From NCBI RefSeq assembly GCF_000185965.1, contig NC_014924.1, positions 1,550,001 through 1,614,000 on the forward strand: a DNA stretch of 64,000 nucleotides, given 5' to 3'. Below, piece by piece: positions 20,873 through 29,890 of this stretch (position 1 is the stretch's first letter; the number at the start of each line of letters is the position of its first letter). The translations under genes and the position numbers were made by a program. The notes below the pieces were generated by a model. That model was not told the DNA's origin. It was given only the letters and a program-made list of their open reading frames with translations, and made no database searches. The stretch is from Pseudoxanthomonas suwonensis 11-1 (GTDB lineage Bacteria; Pseudomonadota; Gammaproteobacteria; Xanthomonadales; Xanthomonadaceae).

Positions 20873-21044
20873 AACGCGCGGCAGGAAGCGGGGGTTCGGG
20901 CTGAACGCCCGGGCCGGCGTGGTTTGCGCGGGCCGGCGGCAGCGGCTAAGGTGGTCGACAGCCGAGGCGCCGTGAGTCCACCGGTCCTTCGCGGCCATCC
21001 ACCCATTCCCCCCTTTCCTTATCAATTACCAGGGAGAACCTTCC

Positions 21045-21509
21045 ATGGAGATCGCTGCCGCACGCGTGGCCACGTTCCATTACATCCTCACCGACGACGC
21101 CGGCCAGGTGCTCGACCGTTCGCCGGACGAGCATCCGCTGAGCTACTTCCACGGTGGCGGCAACATCATCCCGGGCCTGGAGAAGGCGCTCGAGGGCCGT
21201 AGCGCGGGCGACGCGCTGACCGTCGACGTGCAGCCGGCCGAGGCCTATGGCGAGCGCGTCGAGGGCCTGGTCCAGGACGTGCCGCGCGAGGCCTTCCAGG
21301 GCATCGACACCATCGAGCCGGGCATGCAGTTCCAGGCCAATGGCGGCCAGGGCCCGGTGCTGGTCACCGTGGTCGCGGTGAACGACACCCAGGTGCGGAT
21401 CGACGGCAACCACCCGCTGGCCGGCCAGACCCTGCACTTCGACGTGCGCATCACCGATGTGCGCGAGGCGACCGAGGAAGAGAAGCAGAACGGCCGCGTC
21501 GCCGGCTGA
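21045..21509 (+). CDS. slyD: FKBP-type peptidyl-prolyl isomerase, SlyD-like
   Basis: A 154-residue cytoplasmic prolyl isomerase and chaperone. The FKBP domain is split by the insert-in-flap region typical of SlyD: 'LSYFHGGGNIIPGLEKALEG', then insert ~70-125 ('PREAFQGIDTIEPGMQF'), then 'NHPLAGQTLHFDVRITDVREAT'. It lacks the metal-binding His/Cys-rich tail of E. coli SlyD, like many xanthomonad homologues, so a nickel-delivery role is less likely. ATG 21045 follows a GGGAGAA ribosome-binding site. A strong hairpin follows. Confidence 0.93.
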   Translation: MEIAAARVATFHYILTDDAGQVLDRSPDEHPLSYFHGGGNIIPGLEKALEGRSAGDALTVDVQPAEAYGERVEGLVQDVPREAFQGIDTIEPGMQFQANGGQGPVLVTVVAVNDTQVRIDGNHPLAGQTLHFDVRITDVREATEEEKQNGRVAG

Positions 21510-21530
21510 TCCGCTTCCCACGGATGCATG

Positions 21531-21561
21531 ACAGGACGCCGGCGCAATGCCGGCGTCCTGT
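21531..21561. terminator. Bidirectional hairpin terminator between convergent genes
   Basis: A perfect 13-bp inverted repeat (ACAGGACGCCGGC and complement) with loop GCAAT. It lies between the slyD stop and the end of the convergent DUF6122-like gene, whose stop codon touches the right stem. There is no long T run, so it is strong as a hairpin and moderate as a terminator. Confidence 0.75.
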
Positions 21562-21893
21562 TATCCGCAGTAGCGCATCCAGATGCAGTCCAGCGCATCC
21601 AGCGCGACATGCAGGACCAGGCCGGTGCCCAGCCAGCGCGTGCGTCGCGGCAGCATCAGGCCGGCATAGACCGCGGCGGCCGGCCAGGTGTGCAGGGGAT
21701 GGAAGCCGATGCTGCAGCGTCCCGGCGCGTACACGGGATCGGCCAGCAGGTGGTCGATGTCGATCAGCCAGCCGGCCAGCAGCCATGGCGCGGCAGCGCG
21801 CCAGTGCCTGGGCCAGGCGATGCGGGCCACGCCCAACGGCACCAGCACGTGCAGTGCGATATGCAGCAACGGGCGAAGTTCGAATTCGGGCAA
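21561..21893 (-). CDS. DUF6122-like small membrane protein
   Basis: A 110-residue membrane protein with about four hydrophobic segments and conserved polar residues 'HIALHVLVPLG', 'DIDHLLADP' and 'HPLHTW'. The His/Asp pattern recalls DUF6122 and distantly the YdjM-type metal-dependent hydrolases. The start is TTG 21893, supported by GGAG seven bases before it; no ATG is available. Function unknown. It converges on slyD and shares its terminator hairpin. Confidence 0.7.
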   Translation of the reverse strand: MPEFELRPLLHIALHVLVPLGVARIAWPRHWRAAAPWLLAGWLIDIDHLLADPVYAPGRCSIGFHPLHTWPAAAVYAGLMLPRRTRWLGTGLVLHVALDALDCIWMRYCG

Positions 21894-22010
21894 GGCGGGG
21901 CTCCGGCGGGAGCGCGCATGTTGCCTGTGCCGGCGCTGCAGGTACACCGCGCGGGCGGGTGGATCAGCGCCCTGGCGCGCGGGGCCGGGCGGAGGCGCGT
22001 GGAAGCGCGA

Positions 22011-22036
22011 CGGCCGCCCCGCGCACGGGGCGGCCG
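22011..22036 (-). terminator. Terminator hairpin after the 75-residue gene
   Basis: A perfect 10-bp GC stem (CGGCCGCCCC / GGGGCGGCCG) with a 6-base loop, 9 bases past the stop codon at 22045. It has no T tract in the minus direction, so termination is plausible rather than certain. Confidence 0.55.
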
Positions 22037-22044
22037 CGGAAGGC

Positions 22045-22272
22045 TCAGGCGGCCTTCTTCTTCTTCGCCGCCGGGGCGGCAGCCTCCGGCGCGGGGGCAT
22101 CGACCTTGGTCAGCACCGGGGTGTTGCCCAGTACTTCGATGCGGCCACCGGCCTTGCGGAAGGCCTCAAGGTCGTGGGCGATGCGCTCACGGGTGAGGGT
22201 GCCGCCGGACTTGCCGGTGTCGGCCAGCTTGCGGCCCTTGGTGGACGTGGAAGCGGTCTTGCGGACGGCCAT
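22045..22272 (-). CDS. Small basic protein with Lys/Ala tail (hypothetical)
   Basis: A 75-residue protein: basic N-terminus 'MAVRKTASTSTKGRKLA', a middle 'LTRERIAHDLEAFRKAGGRIEVLGNTPVL' likely forming a helix and strand, and an Ala/Pro tail ending in four Lys. I recall similar proteins as conserved in xanthomonads without known function. It starts 13 bases after the stop of the upstream YkgJ-type gene and is probably co-transcribed with it. Confidence 0.75.
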   Translation of the reverse strand: MAVRKTASTSTKGRKLADTGKSGGTLTRERIAHDLEAFRKAGGRIEVLGNTPVLTKVDAPAPEAAAPAAKKKKAA

Positions 22273-22285
22273 GTCGTCTCCTTGG

Positions 22286-22588
22286 TCAGTCGAGGGTGAG
22301 CGGGAGGCCGCGCTGCCGCTGGTCGCGGTAGCGGGCACGGATGTCGATGCAGGCCCCGCCGCCCATCGCGAACTCGCGGCAGATGGCGGGACGGTCTTCG
22401 TAGATCGAGCAACGCAGGTGCAGCGGATCGATCGCCGCGCACCAGCCGTCCTCGTCCTTGGCCATGGTTTCCAGGCCGTGTTCGTCGATTGCGATGTACC
22501 GTGAGGGCACCCGGTCGCCCGGCAGCAGCAGGACCGGCAGGCGGCAGCACACTGCGTCGCAGCGCCTGCAGTCCACGCCGGCCTCCAA
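22286..22588 (-). CDS. YkgJ-family cysteine-cluster protein
   Basis: About 100 residues with the clustered cysteines of the YkgJ/CxxCxxCC family: 'CRRCDAVCC', later 'CSIYEDRPAICREF' and 'GGACID'. The Cys pattern is thought to bind zinc or an iron-sulfur cluster; the role is unknown. The start is uncertain. TTG 22588 keeps a short N-terminus before the first Cys; GTG 22576 has a better GGAG-6-GTG arrangement but starts right at the cluster. Confidence 0.8.
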   Translation of the reverse strand: MEAGVDCRRCDAVCCRLPVLLLPGDRVPSRYIAIDEHGLETMAKDEDGWCAAIDPLHLRCSIYEDRPAICREFAMGGGACIDIRARYRDQRQRGLPLTLD

Positions 22589-22944
22589 CGCGCTCAGGAC
22601 TTCGTCCCCGGCGGGAAGGGCAGGTTGCGCGGAAGCGCGGTATCCACACCGGCGGACCGGTGGGCGTGGAGGACCGGAAGGAGGATGACGACGCCCTGGA
22701 AGCGGCTTGCCGGCCGGCGCGGATGCGGCCTGGACCGGGAAGCGTGGAGCGCGTGGCAGCTCGCGCGGATGGATGGACTGCCGGAATGCCGGCCGAGTAT
22801 AGCGCAAATCGGCGATCCGTGCCGAACTGGCGGGGGATCTGCCGGTAACGGCGTGCAAAACGCTGCATTCCACGGGCTTCGCGCGCATCGCCCGCGCTTC
22901 GTCGCTGCTAGCATCCCGCGCTTCATGCTTCCCGGTGGTCAACC
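22589..22944. other. Divergent intergenic region
   Basis: It separates the YkgJ-type gene and the M14-type peptidase gene. No convincing gene: a short plus-strand frame at ~22686 has AAGGAGG directly against its ATG but no conserved sequence. 'GCTAGCAT' near 22908 resembles a -10 for the peptidase gene. Confidence 0.4.
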
Positions 22945-23874
22945 ATGAACCTGCAACCATTCCATCCCGTCGGCACGCCCGGCCAGCCCTGGGGCAAGGC
23001 CGAGAAGGCGCAGTGGCTTGCCATGCAGCGGCGCCAGCGCAGCCACGCCGAAGAGGTGGTGGAGCCGCTGCGGGCACTGGCCGGGGACTGGGACGTGGTC
23101 GAGTACGGCTCGCTCGACTACGCCGACGACGGGCACTACCCGTTGCTGGCGCTGCGCAGCCGTGGCTGGGACGACAGCCTGCCGGTGGCCCTGGTCACCG
23201 GCGGCGTGCACGGTTACGAGACCAGTGGCGTGCAGGGTGCGCTGCTGTTCGCGCGCGGGCATGCGGCGGCGTACGCCGGCCGCATCAACCTGCTGGTGGT
23301 GCCCTGTGTCAGCCCGTGGGGCTACGAGCGCATCCACCGCTGGAATCCCGATGCGATCGATCCCAACCGTTCCTTCCGCCAGCCCAGCCCGGCCCGCGAG
23401 TCGGCGGCGCTGATGGAGCTGGTGGAGCCGCTGCGCGGCCGCTTCGTGCTGCACGTGGACCTGCACGAGACCACCGACAGCGACGAGAGCGAGTTCCGCC
23501 CGGCGCTGGCCGCGCGCGATGGCAAGCCGTTCGAGCCGGGCCACATCCCCGATGGCTTCTACCTGGTGGACGACAGCGCCAGGCCGCAGCCGGAGTTCCA
23601 GCAGGCGGTGATCGAGGCGGTGGCGAAGGTCACCCATATCGCACCGGCCGACGCGGACGGCCGGATCATCGGCTCGCCGGTACTGGCCCCGGGCGTGATC
23701 GCCTATCCGCTGGTCGAGCTTGGGCTGTGCGCGGGGATCACCGGGGCGCCCTACGTCACCACCACCGAGGTCTACCCGGACAGCCCGCAGGCCACGCCGG
23801 CACAATGCAATGCGGCCCAGGTCGCGGCCATATGCGCGGCGCTGGATCATGTGCTGGCGGTCGCGCGTCCATAA
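22945..23874 (+). CDS. M14-family metallopeptidase (succinylglutamate desuccinylase/aspartoacylase-like)
   Basis: A 309-residue zinc hydrolase without a signal peptide. Zinc ligands are His 89 and Glu 92 in 'GGVHGYETSG' and His 174 in 'VDLHETTDSD'; 'NPDAIDPNRSF' carries the substrate Arg region. It belongs to the broad M14 group that includes carboxypeptidases and AstE/aspartoacylase-like enzymes. Peptide versus acyl-amino-acid substrate cannot be decided from sequence. It stands alone, with its own upstream region. Confidence 0.85.
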   Translation: MNLQPFHPVGTPGQPWGKAEKAQWLAMQRRQRSHAEEVVEPLRALAGDWDVVEYGSLDYADDGHYPLLALRSRGWDDSLPVALVTGGVHGYETSGVQGALLFARGHAAAYAGRINLLVVPCVSPWGYERIHRWNPDAIDPNRSFRQPSPARESAALMELVEPLRGRFVLHVDLHETTDSDESEFRPALAARDGKPFEPGHIPDGFYLVDDSARPQPEFQQAVIEAVAKVTHIAPADADGRIIGSPVLAPGVIAYPLVELGLCAGITGAPYVTTTEVYPDSPQATPAQCNAAQVAAICAALDHVLAVARP

Positions 23875-24021
23875 GGTTTTCCCGGCGCCGGCCGACAACA
23901 TGTGCGCCGATCCGCGCACGCGGATGGAGGGCCGGTGCCGCGACAGGCGGTCGCCGGTGCCCGGCAGGCGATGCGTACCCGGCGGCCCTGCCGTCGGGGA
24001 GGGGCGGTACAGGAGGTCATC

Positions 24022-24936
24022 ATGCGGTGGATAGGCTGGCTGTTTGGAAGCAGGCGTGCCCAGGGCGCGCCTGCGCCGTCGCGCCCGTATGCGGATGGGG
24101 CCGACGCCAGCGATCCAGCCGCCACCGATGTCGCAGCGCAGGGCGGGCCAGCCCTGCACTGGAGCGTGCGCCTGGCGGCGCTGGCCCTGCCGCTGGAGGC
24201 GGAGACTGGAGTCGATCCGCGCCTGCTGCCGGAGGTCGAGGCCGCGCTGCTGCAGCTGGTGCACGACAAGGTGCGGCTGCCGCGGCGTCCGCAGTTGCTC
24301 CCGCAGTTGCTGGGCATGCTCAACGACGACCGCGCCTCCGGCCGCCAGATCGCCGAGGTGATCGCCCGCGATCCGGCGCTGGCGGCAAACCTGCTGCGCC
24401 TGGCCAACAGCCCGATGTACAAGGTGCACTCGTCCACCGTGGAAAGCCTGGACCGCGCGGTCGCGCTGGTCGGCACCGAGGGACTGCGCCAGCTGGTGGC
24501 GGTGGCGCTGATGCAGCCGGTGATGCGATTGGAAGGCGGCGCGACCGGCACCCTGCCGGAGCGGGTGTGGGAGCACACCGAACTGGCCGCGGCACTGGTC
24601 GCGCGCAACGCGTCCGGGCGTGGCCGCGATGCCGTGTTCGCGGCGCAGATGCTGGCGCTGATGCAGGGCCTGGGCGCGATCATGGTGGTGCAGGCGCTGC
24701 GCGATGCCTGCGCCCGGCTGCGCTGCGCGGCCCCGGATGCCCATGCCACCGGCGAACTGCTGCAGCGCTGGGCGCGGCGGATCGGCCGCGGCGTTGCCCA
24801 GGCGTGGGAGCTGCCGGCACTGACCGGCGTGGCCGACGTGGCCACCATCTTCGATGGGCTGCTGGAAGCGGCCAGCGACAGCGCGGTCGATGCCATGCAG
24901 GCGCCGGCGGCGGAAGCCGTGACCGACGCAGCCTGA
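24022..24936 (+). CDS. HDOD-domain protein
   Basis: A 304-residue protein with an HDOD (HD-related output) domain over ~75-290. This is an all-helical fold that lacks the metal-binding HD pair; here 'DPALAANLLRLANSPMY' and 'AVALVGTEGLRQLV' are the family hallmarks. Such proteins act in signalling, often with c-di-GMP or chemotaxis partners. The N-terminus is variable. AGGAGGT lies 6 bases before ATG 24022, an excellent start. No partner gene is adjacent. Confidence 0.88.
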   Translation: MRWIGWLFGSRRAQGAPAPSRPYADGADASDPAATDVAAQGGPALHWSVRLAALALPLEAETGVDPRLLPEVEAALLQLVHDKVRLPRRPQLLPQLLGMLNDDRASGRQIAEVIARDPALAANLLRLANSPMYKVHSSTVESLDRAVALVGTEGLRQLVAVALMQPVMRLEGGATGTLPERVWEHTELAAALVARNASGRGRDAVFAAQMLALMQGLGAIMVVQALRDACARLRCAAPDAHATGELLQRWARRIGRGVAQAWELPALTGVADVATIFDGLLEAASDSAVDAMQAPAAEAVTDAA

Positions 24937-25492
24937 CACCCGTGCGGGGCGACGCCCCGCCTGCTGGCCAAGGCAGGGCGCGGCCACCAGTCACGCAGTC
25001 GCCCTCATTTATATGTGCATGTGCAGCATCGCTCGACCGGTGCTGCGTGGAGGGTCGTGGGCCGGCGGATGCGCACCGGCTGTCGACCATGCGCAGCCCT
25101 CCCGCGTCGACGGCTCGAACGCATCCGCCAGCCTGCTTGCCTGGCTGCAGGATCGCGCGGAGCCGGCCGCCGCTGTGCGACCGCTGGGTGCACGCGCATC
25201 GCGCGCGACTGCAATCCGCGACGTCGAATGCGCGTGCCTGCAGAGGAGGCTGCATACAAGCGCGCGGAAAATGTCCAGCGCTGTCGTCGCGGAATCGCGA
25301 TCGCCGCTGCGCGGAAAAGCGGAAAAACCGGCCCGGAAGGCAATGAATACGTATGCACAAAGCTTCCCTACGTTGAACCCGCCACTACCATTGCCGCCAC
25401 GCACCGGGCCTGTACACGGTGCCCGTGCAGGGCAGGGCGATCGCGCAGCGACGTACCCCGCCCCCGAACACAACGTCCTTGGAGAGGGGAAC
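24937..25492. other. Long upstream region of the TonB-dependent receptor
   Basis: There are 556 bases without a supported gene. It starts with a GC hairpin at 24944-24960 (GCGGGGC-GAC-GCCCCGC). A T/A-containing patch 'CATTTATATGTGCATGTGC' lies at ~25007-25025, followed by a CAGCA...TGCTG inverted repeat. The rest has an A-rich stretch at ~25310-25345. The receptor's frame stays open through ~480 bases here, but the encoded sequence is not protein-like. No riboswitch family was recognised. Confidence 0.5.
24944..24960 (+). terminator. Hairpin after the HDOD gene
   Basis: A 7-bp perfect GC stem with a 3-base loop, 7 bases after the HDOD stop. There is no T run, so it may be a weak or Rho-assisted terminator. 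Confidence 0.45.
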
Positions 25493-28252
25493 ATGTACCT
25501 TAAGCGCAACCTGCTCAGCGCGGCGCTGGCTTCCGCCATCGTTCTTGCCGCGACCAGCGCCCACGCCCAGAACACCCAGGCCACGGCCGGCGAAGCCGCC
25601 GACGCCACCGAGCTCGACACCGTCACCGTCACCGGCATCCGCCGCGGCATCGAGAGCGCGATCTCGGTCAAGCGTGACTCCACCTCCATCGTCGAGGCGA
25701 TCTCGGCCGAGGACATCGGCAAGCTGCCCGACGTGAGCATCGCCGAGTCGATCGCCCGCCTGCCGGGCCTGGCCGCCCAGCGCGTGGCCGGCCGCGCCCA
25801 GGTCATCTCCGTCCGCGGCCTGTCGCCCGACTTCGCCACCACGCTGCTCAACGGCCGCGAGATGGTCAGCACCGGCGACAACCGCAGCGTCGAATTCGAC
25901 CAGTACCCGTCCGAGCTGATCAGCGGCGTGACCGTGTACAAGACCCCGGATGCCGGCCTCGTCGGCCAGGGCCTGTCGGGCACCATCGACATGCAGACCG
26001 TGCGTCCGCTGAGCTTCGGCGAGCGCGTGTTCTCAATCAGCGGCCGCTACCAGAAGAACTCGTTGGGCGAAGCCGCCGGCGAGGATCCGTACGGCAACCG
26101 CATCAGCTTCAGCTACGTCGACAAGTTCGCCGACGGCACCCTGGGCGTGGCCATCGGCTTCGCCCACTCGGAGATGTCCAAGCAGGAGAACCAGGTCGGC
26201 CTGTACGAGCCGTGGCAGGCGATCGGCGAAGGCTGGCGTCCGGGCGTCGAGCCGGGCACCTTCTACTCCGACGGCATCAAGGCCCTGCGTCGCACCGGCA
26301 AGGCCGAGCGCGACGGCCTGATGGCGACCATCCAGTACCGCCCGAACAACACCTGGACCAGCACCTTCGACGCGTTCTACACCGACGCCGAGGAGCACGA
26401 CACCGCCAACCAGCTGGAAATCCACCTGGGCGACTTCAACGGTGGCTTCGACCGCCTGCAGGTCGACAACGCCGTGGTCAACGGCAACGGCAGCTTCACC
26501 GGTGGCATCGCCCGCAACGTGTACCCGCTGGTGCGCGGCATGTACAACGAGCGCGAGGACAGCATCAAGGCCTTCGGCTGGAAGAACGAGCTGTCGTTCG
26601 AGAGCTGGCGCCTGATGGTCGACATGAGCTGGTCGAAGGCCGAGCGCGAGGAGACCAACCTCGAGAACAACCTGCAGCGCCTGCCGTCGCCGATGCTGGA
26701 TTCGGTCACCCTGGACTTCAGCGGCAATGGCTTCCCGCAGATGACCCCGGGCCTGGACTACTCCAACCCGGCCTCGCTGTACCTCACCAACACCATCTAC
26801 GGCTCCGGCTACGGCAAGGTCCCGCAGGTCGAGGACGAGCTGCGCGGCTTCCGCGTGGTCGCCAACTTCAACGCGCCGCAGGCGCTGTCCTGGCTGTCGG
26901 ACATCGACCTGGGCGTGAACTACGCCGACCGCAGCAAGAGCAAGCACCAGGCCGAAGGCAACATCAACCTGGGCGCCCAGGGCGAGACCAGCATCGCCGC
27001 CGACCTGCAGTACAAGCCGGTCAACCTCGGCTTCGCCGGCGCAGGCCTGATCCCGGCCTGGAACGTGCCGGAAGCGGTCAAGCGCTACATGGTGTTCGCG
27101 CCGGTCGATGACCTCGACTACCTGATCCCGAAGCAGTGGAGCGTGGACGAGGAGATCGTCACCACCTTCGTGCGCGCCAACATCGACACCCAGCTCGGCT
27201 CGGTGCCGGTCCGCGGCAACATCGGCTTCCAGGCCCAGCACGTCGACCAGTCCTCCGACTCGAACTACTGGGACGCCTCGCAGCCGGTGGGTAGCCAGGT
27301 GCTGCCGATCAGCAAGGGCAAGAGCTACACCGACTTCCTGCCGAGCCTGAACCTGGCCTTCGAGCTGCCGGCCGAGAACACCCTGCGCTTCGCCCTGGCC
27401 CGCCAGGTCGCGCGCCCGCGCGTCGACGAGATGCGCGCCTCGATGGACTTCGGCGTCGACACCAGCACCGGCAAGCCGGGCGCCGGCGGCGGCAACCCGG
27501 AGCTGGATCCGTGGACCGCCAACGCGATCGACCTGTCGTGGGAAAAGTACTTCGGCAACAAGGCGTACATCGCGGCGTCGGTGTTCTACAAGGACCTGCG
27601 CACCTACATCTACAGCCAGCTGCGCAGCGACTATGACTTCACCCCGCAGGTCCAGTCCTGGCTCGACGCCAACGGCGACACCCTGCCGCCGGGCGTGGTC
27701 GTGCAGAACACCGGCAACTACACCGCGCCGTTCAACGGCGAGGGCGGCACCCTGCGTGGCGCCGAGCTGACCGCCTCGCTGCCGCTGGACCTGTTCTCCG
27801 ACGCCCTGCGCGGCTTCGGCGTCGTGGCCAGCGCCGGCTTCAACGACAGCAGCATCGTCATCCCGCCGGATCCGGGCACCGTGTCGTCGGTGGGCTCGGA
27901 CCCGATCATGCTGCCGGGCCTGTCCAAGCGCGTCTACAACTTCACCGCCTACTACGAGAACAATGGCTTCGAAGTGCGCGTGAACCAGCGCAAGCGTTCG
28001 GACTTCATCGGCGAGATCGGCAACTTCGACGGCGCCCGCACCCTGCGCTACGTCGAGGGCGAGGACACGATCGACGCCCAGGTGGCCTACAGCTTCGGCT
28101 ACGGCAGCGCGATGGAGGGCCTGAGCCTGTACCTGCAGGGCAGCAACCTCAACAACTCGCGTTACCGCACCTACGCCGGCACCAAGGACCGTCCGCTCGA
28201 GACCGTCGAGTGGGGCAGCACCTGGCTGGTGGGCCTGAGCTACAAGTTCTGA
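25493..28252 (+). CDS. TonB-dependent outer-membrane receptor
   Basis: A 919-residue outer-membrane transporter powered by TonB-ExbBD. The signal peptide (1-25, ending 'SAHAQ') is followed by a TonB box-like 'ELDTVTVTGIR', the plug domain (~45-170, 'IAESIARLPGLAAQRVAGRA', 'VSVRGLSPDF' type) and a 22-strand barrel ending in 'WLVGLSYKF' with C-terminal Phe. This belongs to the large xanthomonad receptor group often used for carbohydrates or other nutrients; the ligand is unknown and no transport or hydrolase genes are adjacent. ATG 25493 is preceded by GGAGAGGGGA. Confidence 0.95.
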   Translation: MYLKRNLLSAALASAIVLAATSAHAQNTQATAGEAADATELDTVTVTGIRRGIESAISVKRDSTSIVEAISAEDIGKLPDVSIAESIARLPGLAAQRVAGRAQVISVRGLSPDFATTLLNGREMVSTGDNRSVEFDQYPSELISGVTVYKTPDAGLVGQGLSGTIDMQTVRPLSFGERVFSISGRYQKNSLGEAAGEDPYGNRISFSYVDKFADGTLGVAIGFAHSEMSKQENQVGLYEPWQAIGEGWRPGVEPGTFYSDGIKALRRTGKAERDGLMATIQYRPNNTWTSTFDAFYTDAEEHDTANQLEIHLGDFNGGFDRLQVDNAVVNGNGSFTGGIARNVYPLVRGMYNEREDSIKAFGWKNELSFESWRLMVDMSWSKAEREETNLENNLQRLPSPMLDSVTLDFSGNGFPQMTPGLDYSNPASLYLTNTIYGSGYGKVPQVEDELRGFRVVANFNAPQALSWLSDIDLGVNYADRSKSKHQAEGNINLGAQGETSIAADLQYKPVNLGFAGAGLIPAWNVPEAVKRYMVFAPVDDLDYLIPKQWSVDEEIVTTFVRANIDTQLGSVPVRGNIGFQAQHVDQSSDSNYWDASQPVGSQVLPISKGKSYTDFLPSLNLAFELPAENTLRFALARQVARPRVDEMRASMDFGVDTSTGKPGAGGGNPELDPWTANAIDLSWEKYFGNKAYIAASVFYKDLRTYIYSQLRSDYDFTPQVQSWLDANGDTLPPGVVVQNTGNYTAPFNGEGGTLRGAELTASLPLDLFSDALRGFGVVASAGFNDSSIVIPPDPGTVSSVGSDPIMLPGLSKRVYNFTAYYENNGFEVRVNQRKRSDFIGEIGNFDGARTLRYVEGEDTIDAQVAYSFGYGSAMEGLSLYLQGSNLNNSRYRTYAGTKDRPLETVEWGSTWLVGLSYKF

Positions 28253-28280
28253 TCCACGCGTAAAACCTCCCAGCACCACT

Positions 28281-28311
28281 TGGCCCGCCCTTCCCGGCGG
28301 GCCATTTTTTT
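28281..28311 (+). terminator. Rho-independent terminator after TonB-dependent receptor
   Basis: A perfect 9-bp stem TGGCCCGCC / GGCGGGCCA with a 6-base loop, followed by seven T. It is the best-formed terminator in the window. Confidence 0.95.
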
Positions 28312-28417
28312 GCGCCAGGCCACGGCGGACTGGCCTGGAGGTCATGCCAACTTTCCGCATGGGCGCATGCGCGTGGACGGTGGTATCCATGCGCTTTCCA
28401 TAGCTGCCGGAGAGCCC

Positions 28418-29581
28418 ATGGACACCACCCGCCGCGACCTGTTCAGGCTTGGCGCGCTTGCCGCCGCCGCAACCGCCCTGCCGGGCTTCGCCAGTCCCGC
28501 AGGGGCGCAGAAGCCATCCGCGGTGCCGGTGGAGCGGGCAAAGCGGCCGCTGGACATCCTGATCCTTGGCGGCACCGGCTTCACCGGCCCGTTCCAGGTC
28601 GCCTATGCGTTGGCCCGCGGGCATCGGGTGACCCTGTTCAACCGCGGCAGGCGGCCGTCGCCGGAATGGCCGGGCGAGGTCGAGCAGCTGCATGGCGACC
28701 GCGAGACCGGCGACCTGGAGGCCTTGCGCGGACGCCGCTGGGACGTGTGCATCGACAACCCGACCAGCCTGCCATCGTGGGTCCGCGACGCCGGCAGGGT
28801 GCTGCGCGGTAATGTCGGCCACTACCTCTTCATCTCGACCATCTCGGTCTACGCCGACGGCAGCCGGGCCGGGATCGACGAGGACGCCCCGCTGGCCCCT
28901 TACCGCGGCCGCGACGCCATGGCCGAGACCCGCCAGACCCTGATCGCGGACATGGAGAACCTGTACGGCCCGCTCAAGGCGCTGAGCGAGGTCGAGGCGC
29001 GTCGCCAGTTCGGCGAGCGCACCACCATCGTCCGCCCCGGCTACATCGTCGGCCCGCGCGACGAGACCGACCGCTTCACCTACTGGCCGCACCGGGTGGC
29101 ACAGGGCGGCGAGATCCTTGTGCCGGGCGACGGCCTGGACCCGATCCAGGTGATCGACGGCCGTGACCTCGGCGAGTGGATGATTCGCCTGGCCGAACAG
29201 GGCACAACCGGCACCTTCAATGCGGTCGGGCCGGCATACCCGCTGACCATGGACGCGCTGCTGCATGGATGCCAGGCGGTGACCTCGACCGCGCTCACCC
29301 TGACCCACGTGGACCCGGCCTTCCTCGAGGCGCAGAAGGTGGACCTGCCGATCTGGGTGCCGCGCAACCGCGGGCCGTATGCCGGCTACGGCCAGGTCAG
29401 CAATGCGCGCGCATTGGCGGCCGGCCTGAGCTTCCGTCCCCTGGCCACCACGGTCGCCGACCTGCTGGCCTGGTTCGGCTCGCTGCCCGCCGAGCGCCAG
29501 TCCGCCCTGCGCGCCGGTATCGACCGCGCCCGCGAGGCCGAACTGCTGCGCGCCTGGCACGCCCGCGGCGGGGCTGGCTGA
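28418..29581 (+). CDS. Tat-exported NAD-dependent epimerase/dehydratase-like protein
   Basis: A 387-residue protein. The N-terminus 'TTRRDLFRLGALAAAATALPGFA' is a twin-arginine signal, so the protein is probably folded with cofactor before export. Next is an extended short-chain dehydrogenase fold with 'ILILGGTGFTGPF' (NAD loop), 'FISTISVYAD' (Ser/Tyr region) and 'VRPGYIVGP'. Such epimerase-like proteins act on sugar nucleotides or small reductive substrates. A periplasmic Rossmann enzyme is unusual; the substrate is unknown. It stands alone between two unrelated genes. Confidence 0.88.
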   Translation: MDTTRRDLFRLGALAAAATALPGFASPAGAQKPSAVPVERAKRPLDILILGGTGFTGPFQVAYALARGHRVTLFNRGRRPSPEWPGEVEQLHGDRETGDLEALRGRRWDVCIDNPTSLPSWVRDAGRVLRGNVGHYLFISTISVYADGSRAGIDEDAPLAPYRGRDAMAETRQTLIADMENLYGPLKALSEVEARRQFGERTTIVRPGYIVGPRDETDRFTYWPHRVAQGGEILVPGDGLDPIQVIDGRDLGEWMIRLAEQGTTGTFNAVGPAYPLTMDALLHGCQAVTSTALTLTHVDPAFLEAQKVDLPIWVPRNRGPYAGYGQVSNARALAAGLSFRPLATTVADLLAWFGSLPAERQSALRAGIDRAREAELLRAWHARGGAG

Positions 29582-29679
29582 GCCGGCAGGCCCACTTGCG
29601 CGCGGCGCGGCCTGTTCACGGCCGTGCCACGCCGCCCTGCGTAAGGTCGCCGCCCAACACAACGGACTGGAGCAGGGCA

Positions 29680-29853
29680 ATGATCAAGTGGGCCATCATC
29701 TTCCTCGTCATCGGGCTTGTCGCCGGCGCCCTCGGACTGACCGGCGTGGCCGGCGTGTCGATGGGTATCGCCAAGTTCCTGTTCATCGTCGCCCTGCTGA
29801 TCGCCGTGGTGCTGTTCGTCCTCGGTGTTACCGTCTTCAAGAAGATCACCTGA
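29680..29853 (+). CDS. DUF1328 small membrane protein
   Basis: A 57-residue protein of two hydrophobic segments separated by 'GVAGVSMGIAKF', typical of DUF1328 (YtjA family), a small inner-membrane protein of unknown function common in proteobacteria. GGAG lies ~9 bases before ATG 29680. It may be stress-related, judging from family members. Confidence 0.9.
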   Translation: MIKWAIIFLVIGLVAGALGLTGVAGVSMGIAKFLFIVALLIAVVLFVLGVTVFKKIT

Positions 29854-29890
29854 GCGGTCGCGCTTGGCTGGTGCTAATGTCGGCGGCGAC

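Noticed and set aside
22686-22944. A short plus-strand frame starting MTTPWKRLAG
   Set aside because: AAGGAGG sits directly against the ATG, leaving no spacing, and the encoded sequence has no features; it runs into the peptidase gene start.
25013-25492. An N-terminal extension of the TonB-dependent receptor
   Set aside because: The extension is not receptor-like, and a proper signal peptide and ribosome-binding site occur at 25493.
26033-29680. A 1,215-residue antisense frame across the TonB-dependent receptor and epimerase gene
   Set aside because: Same artefact of third-position GC bias; it spans a terminator and two real genes.
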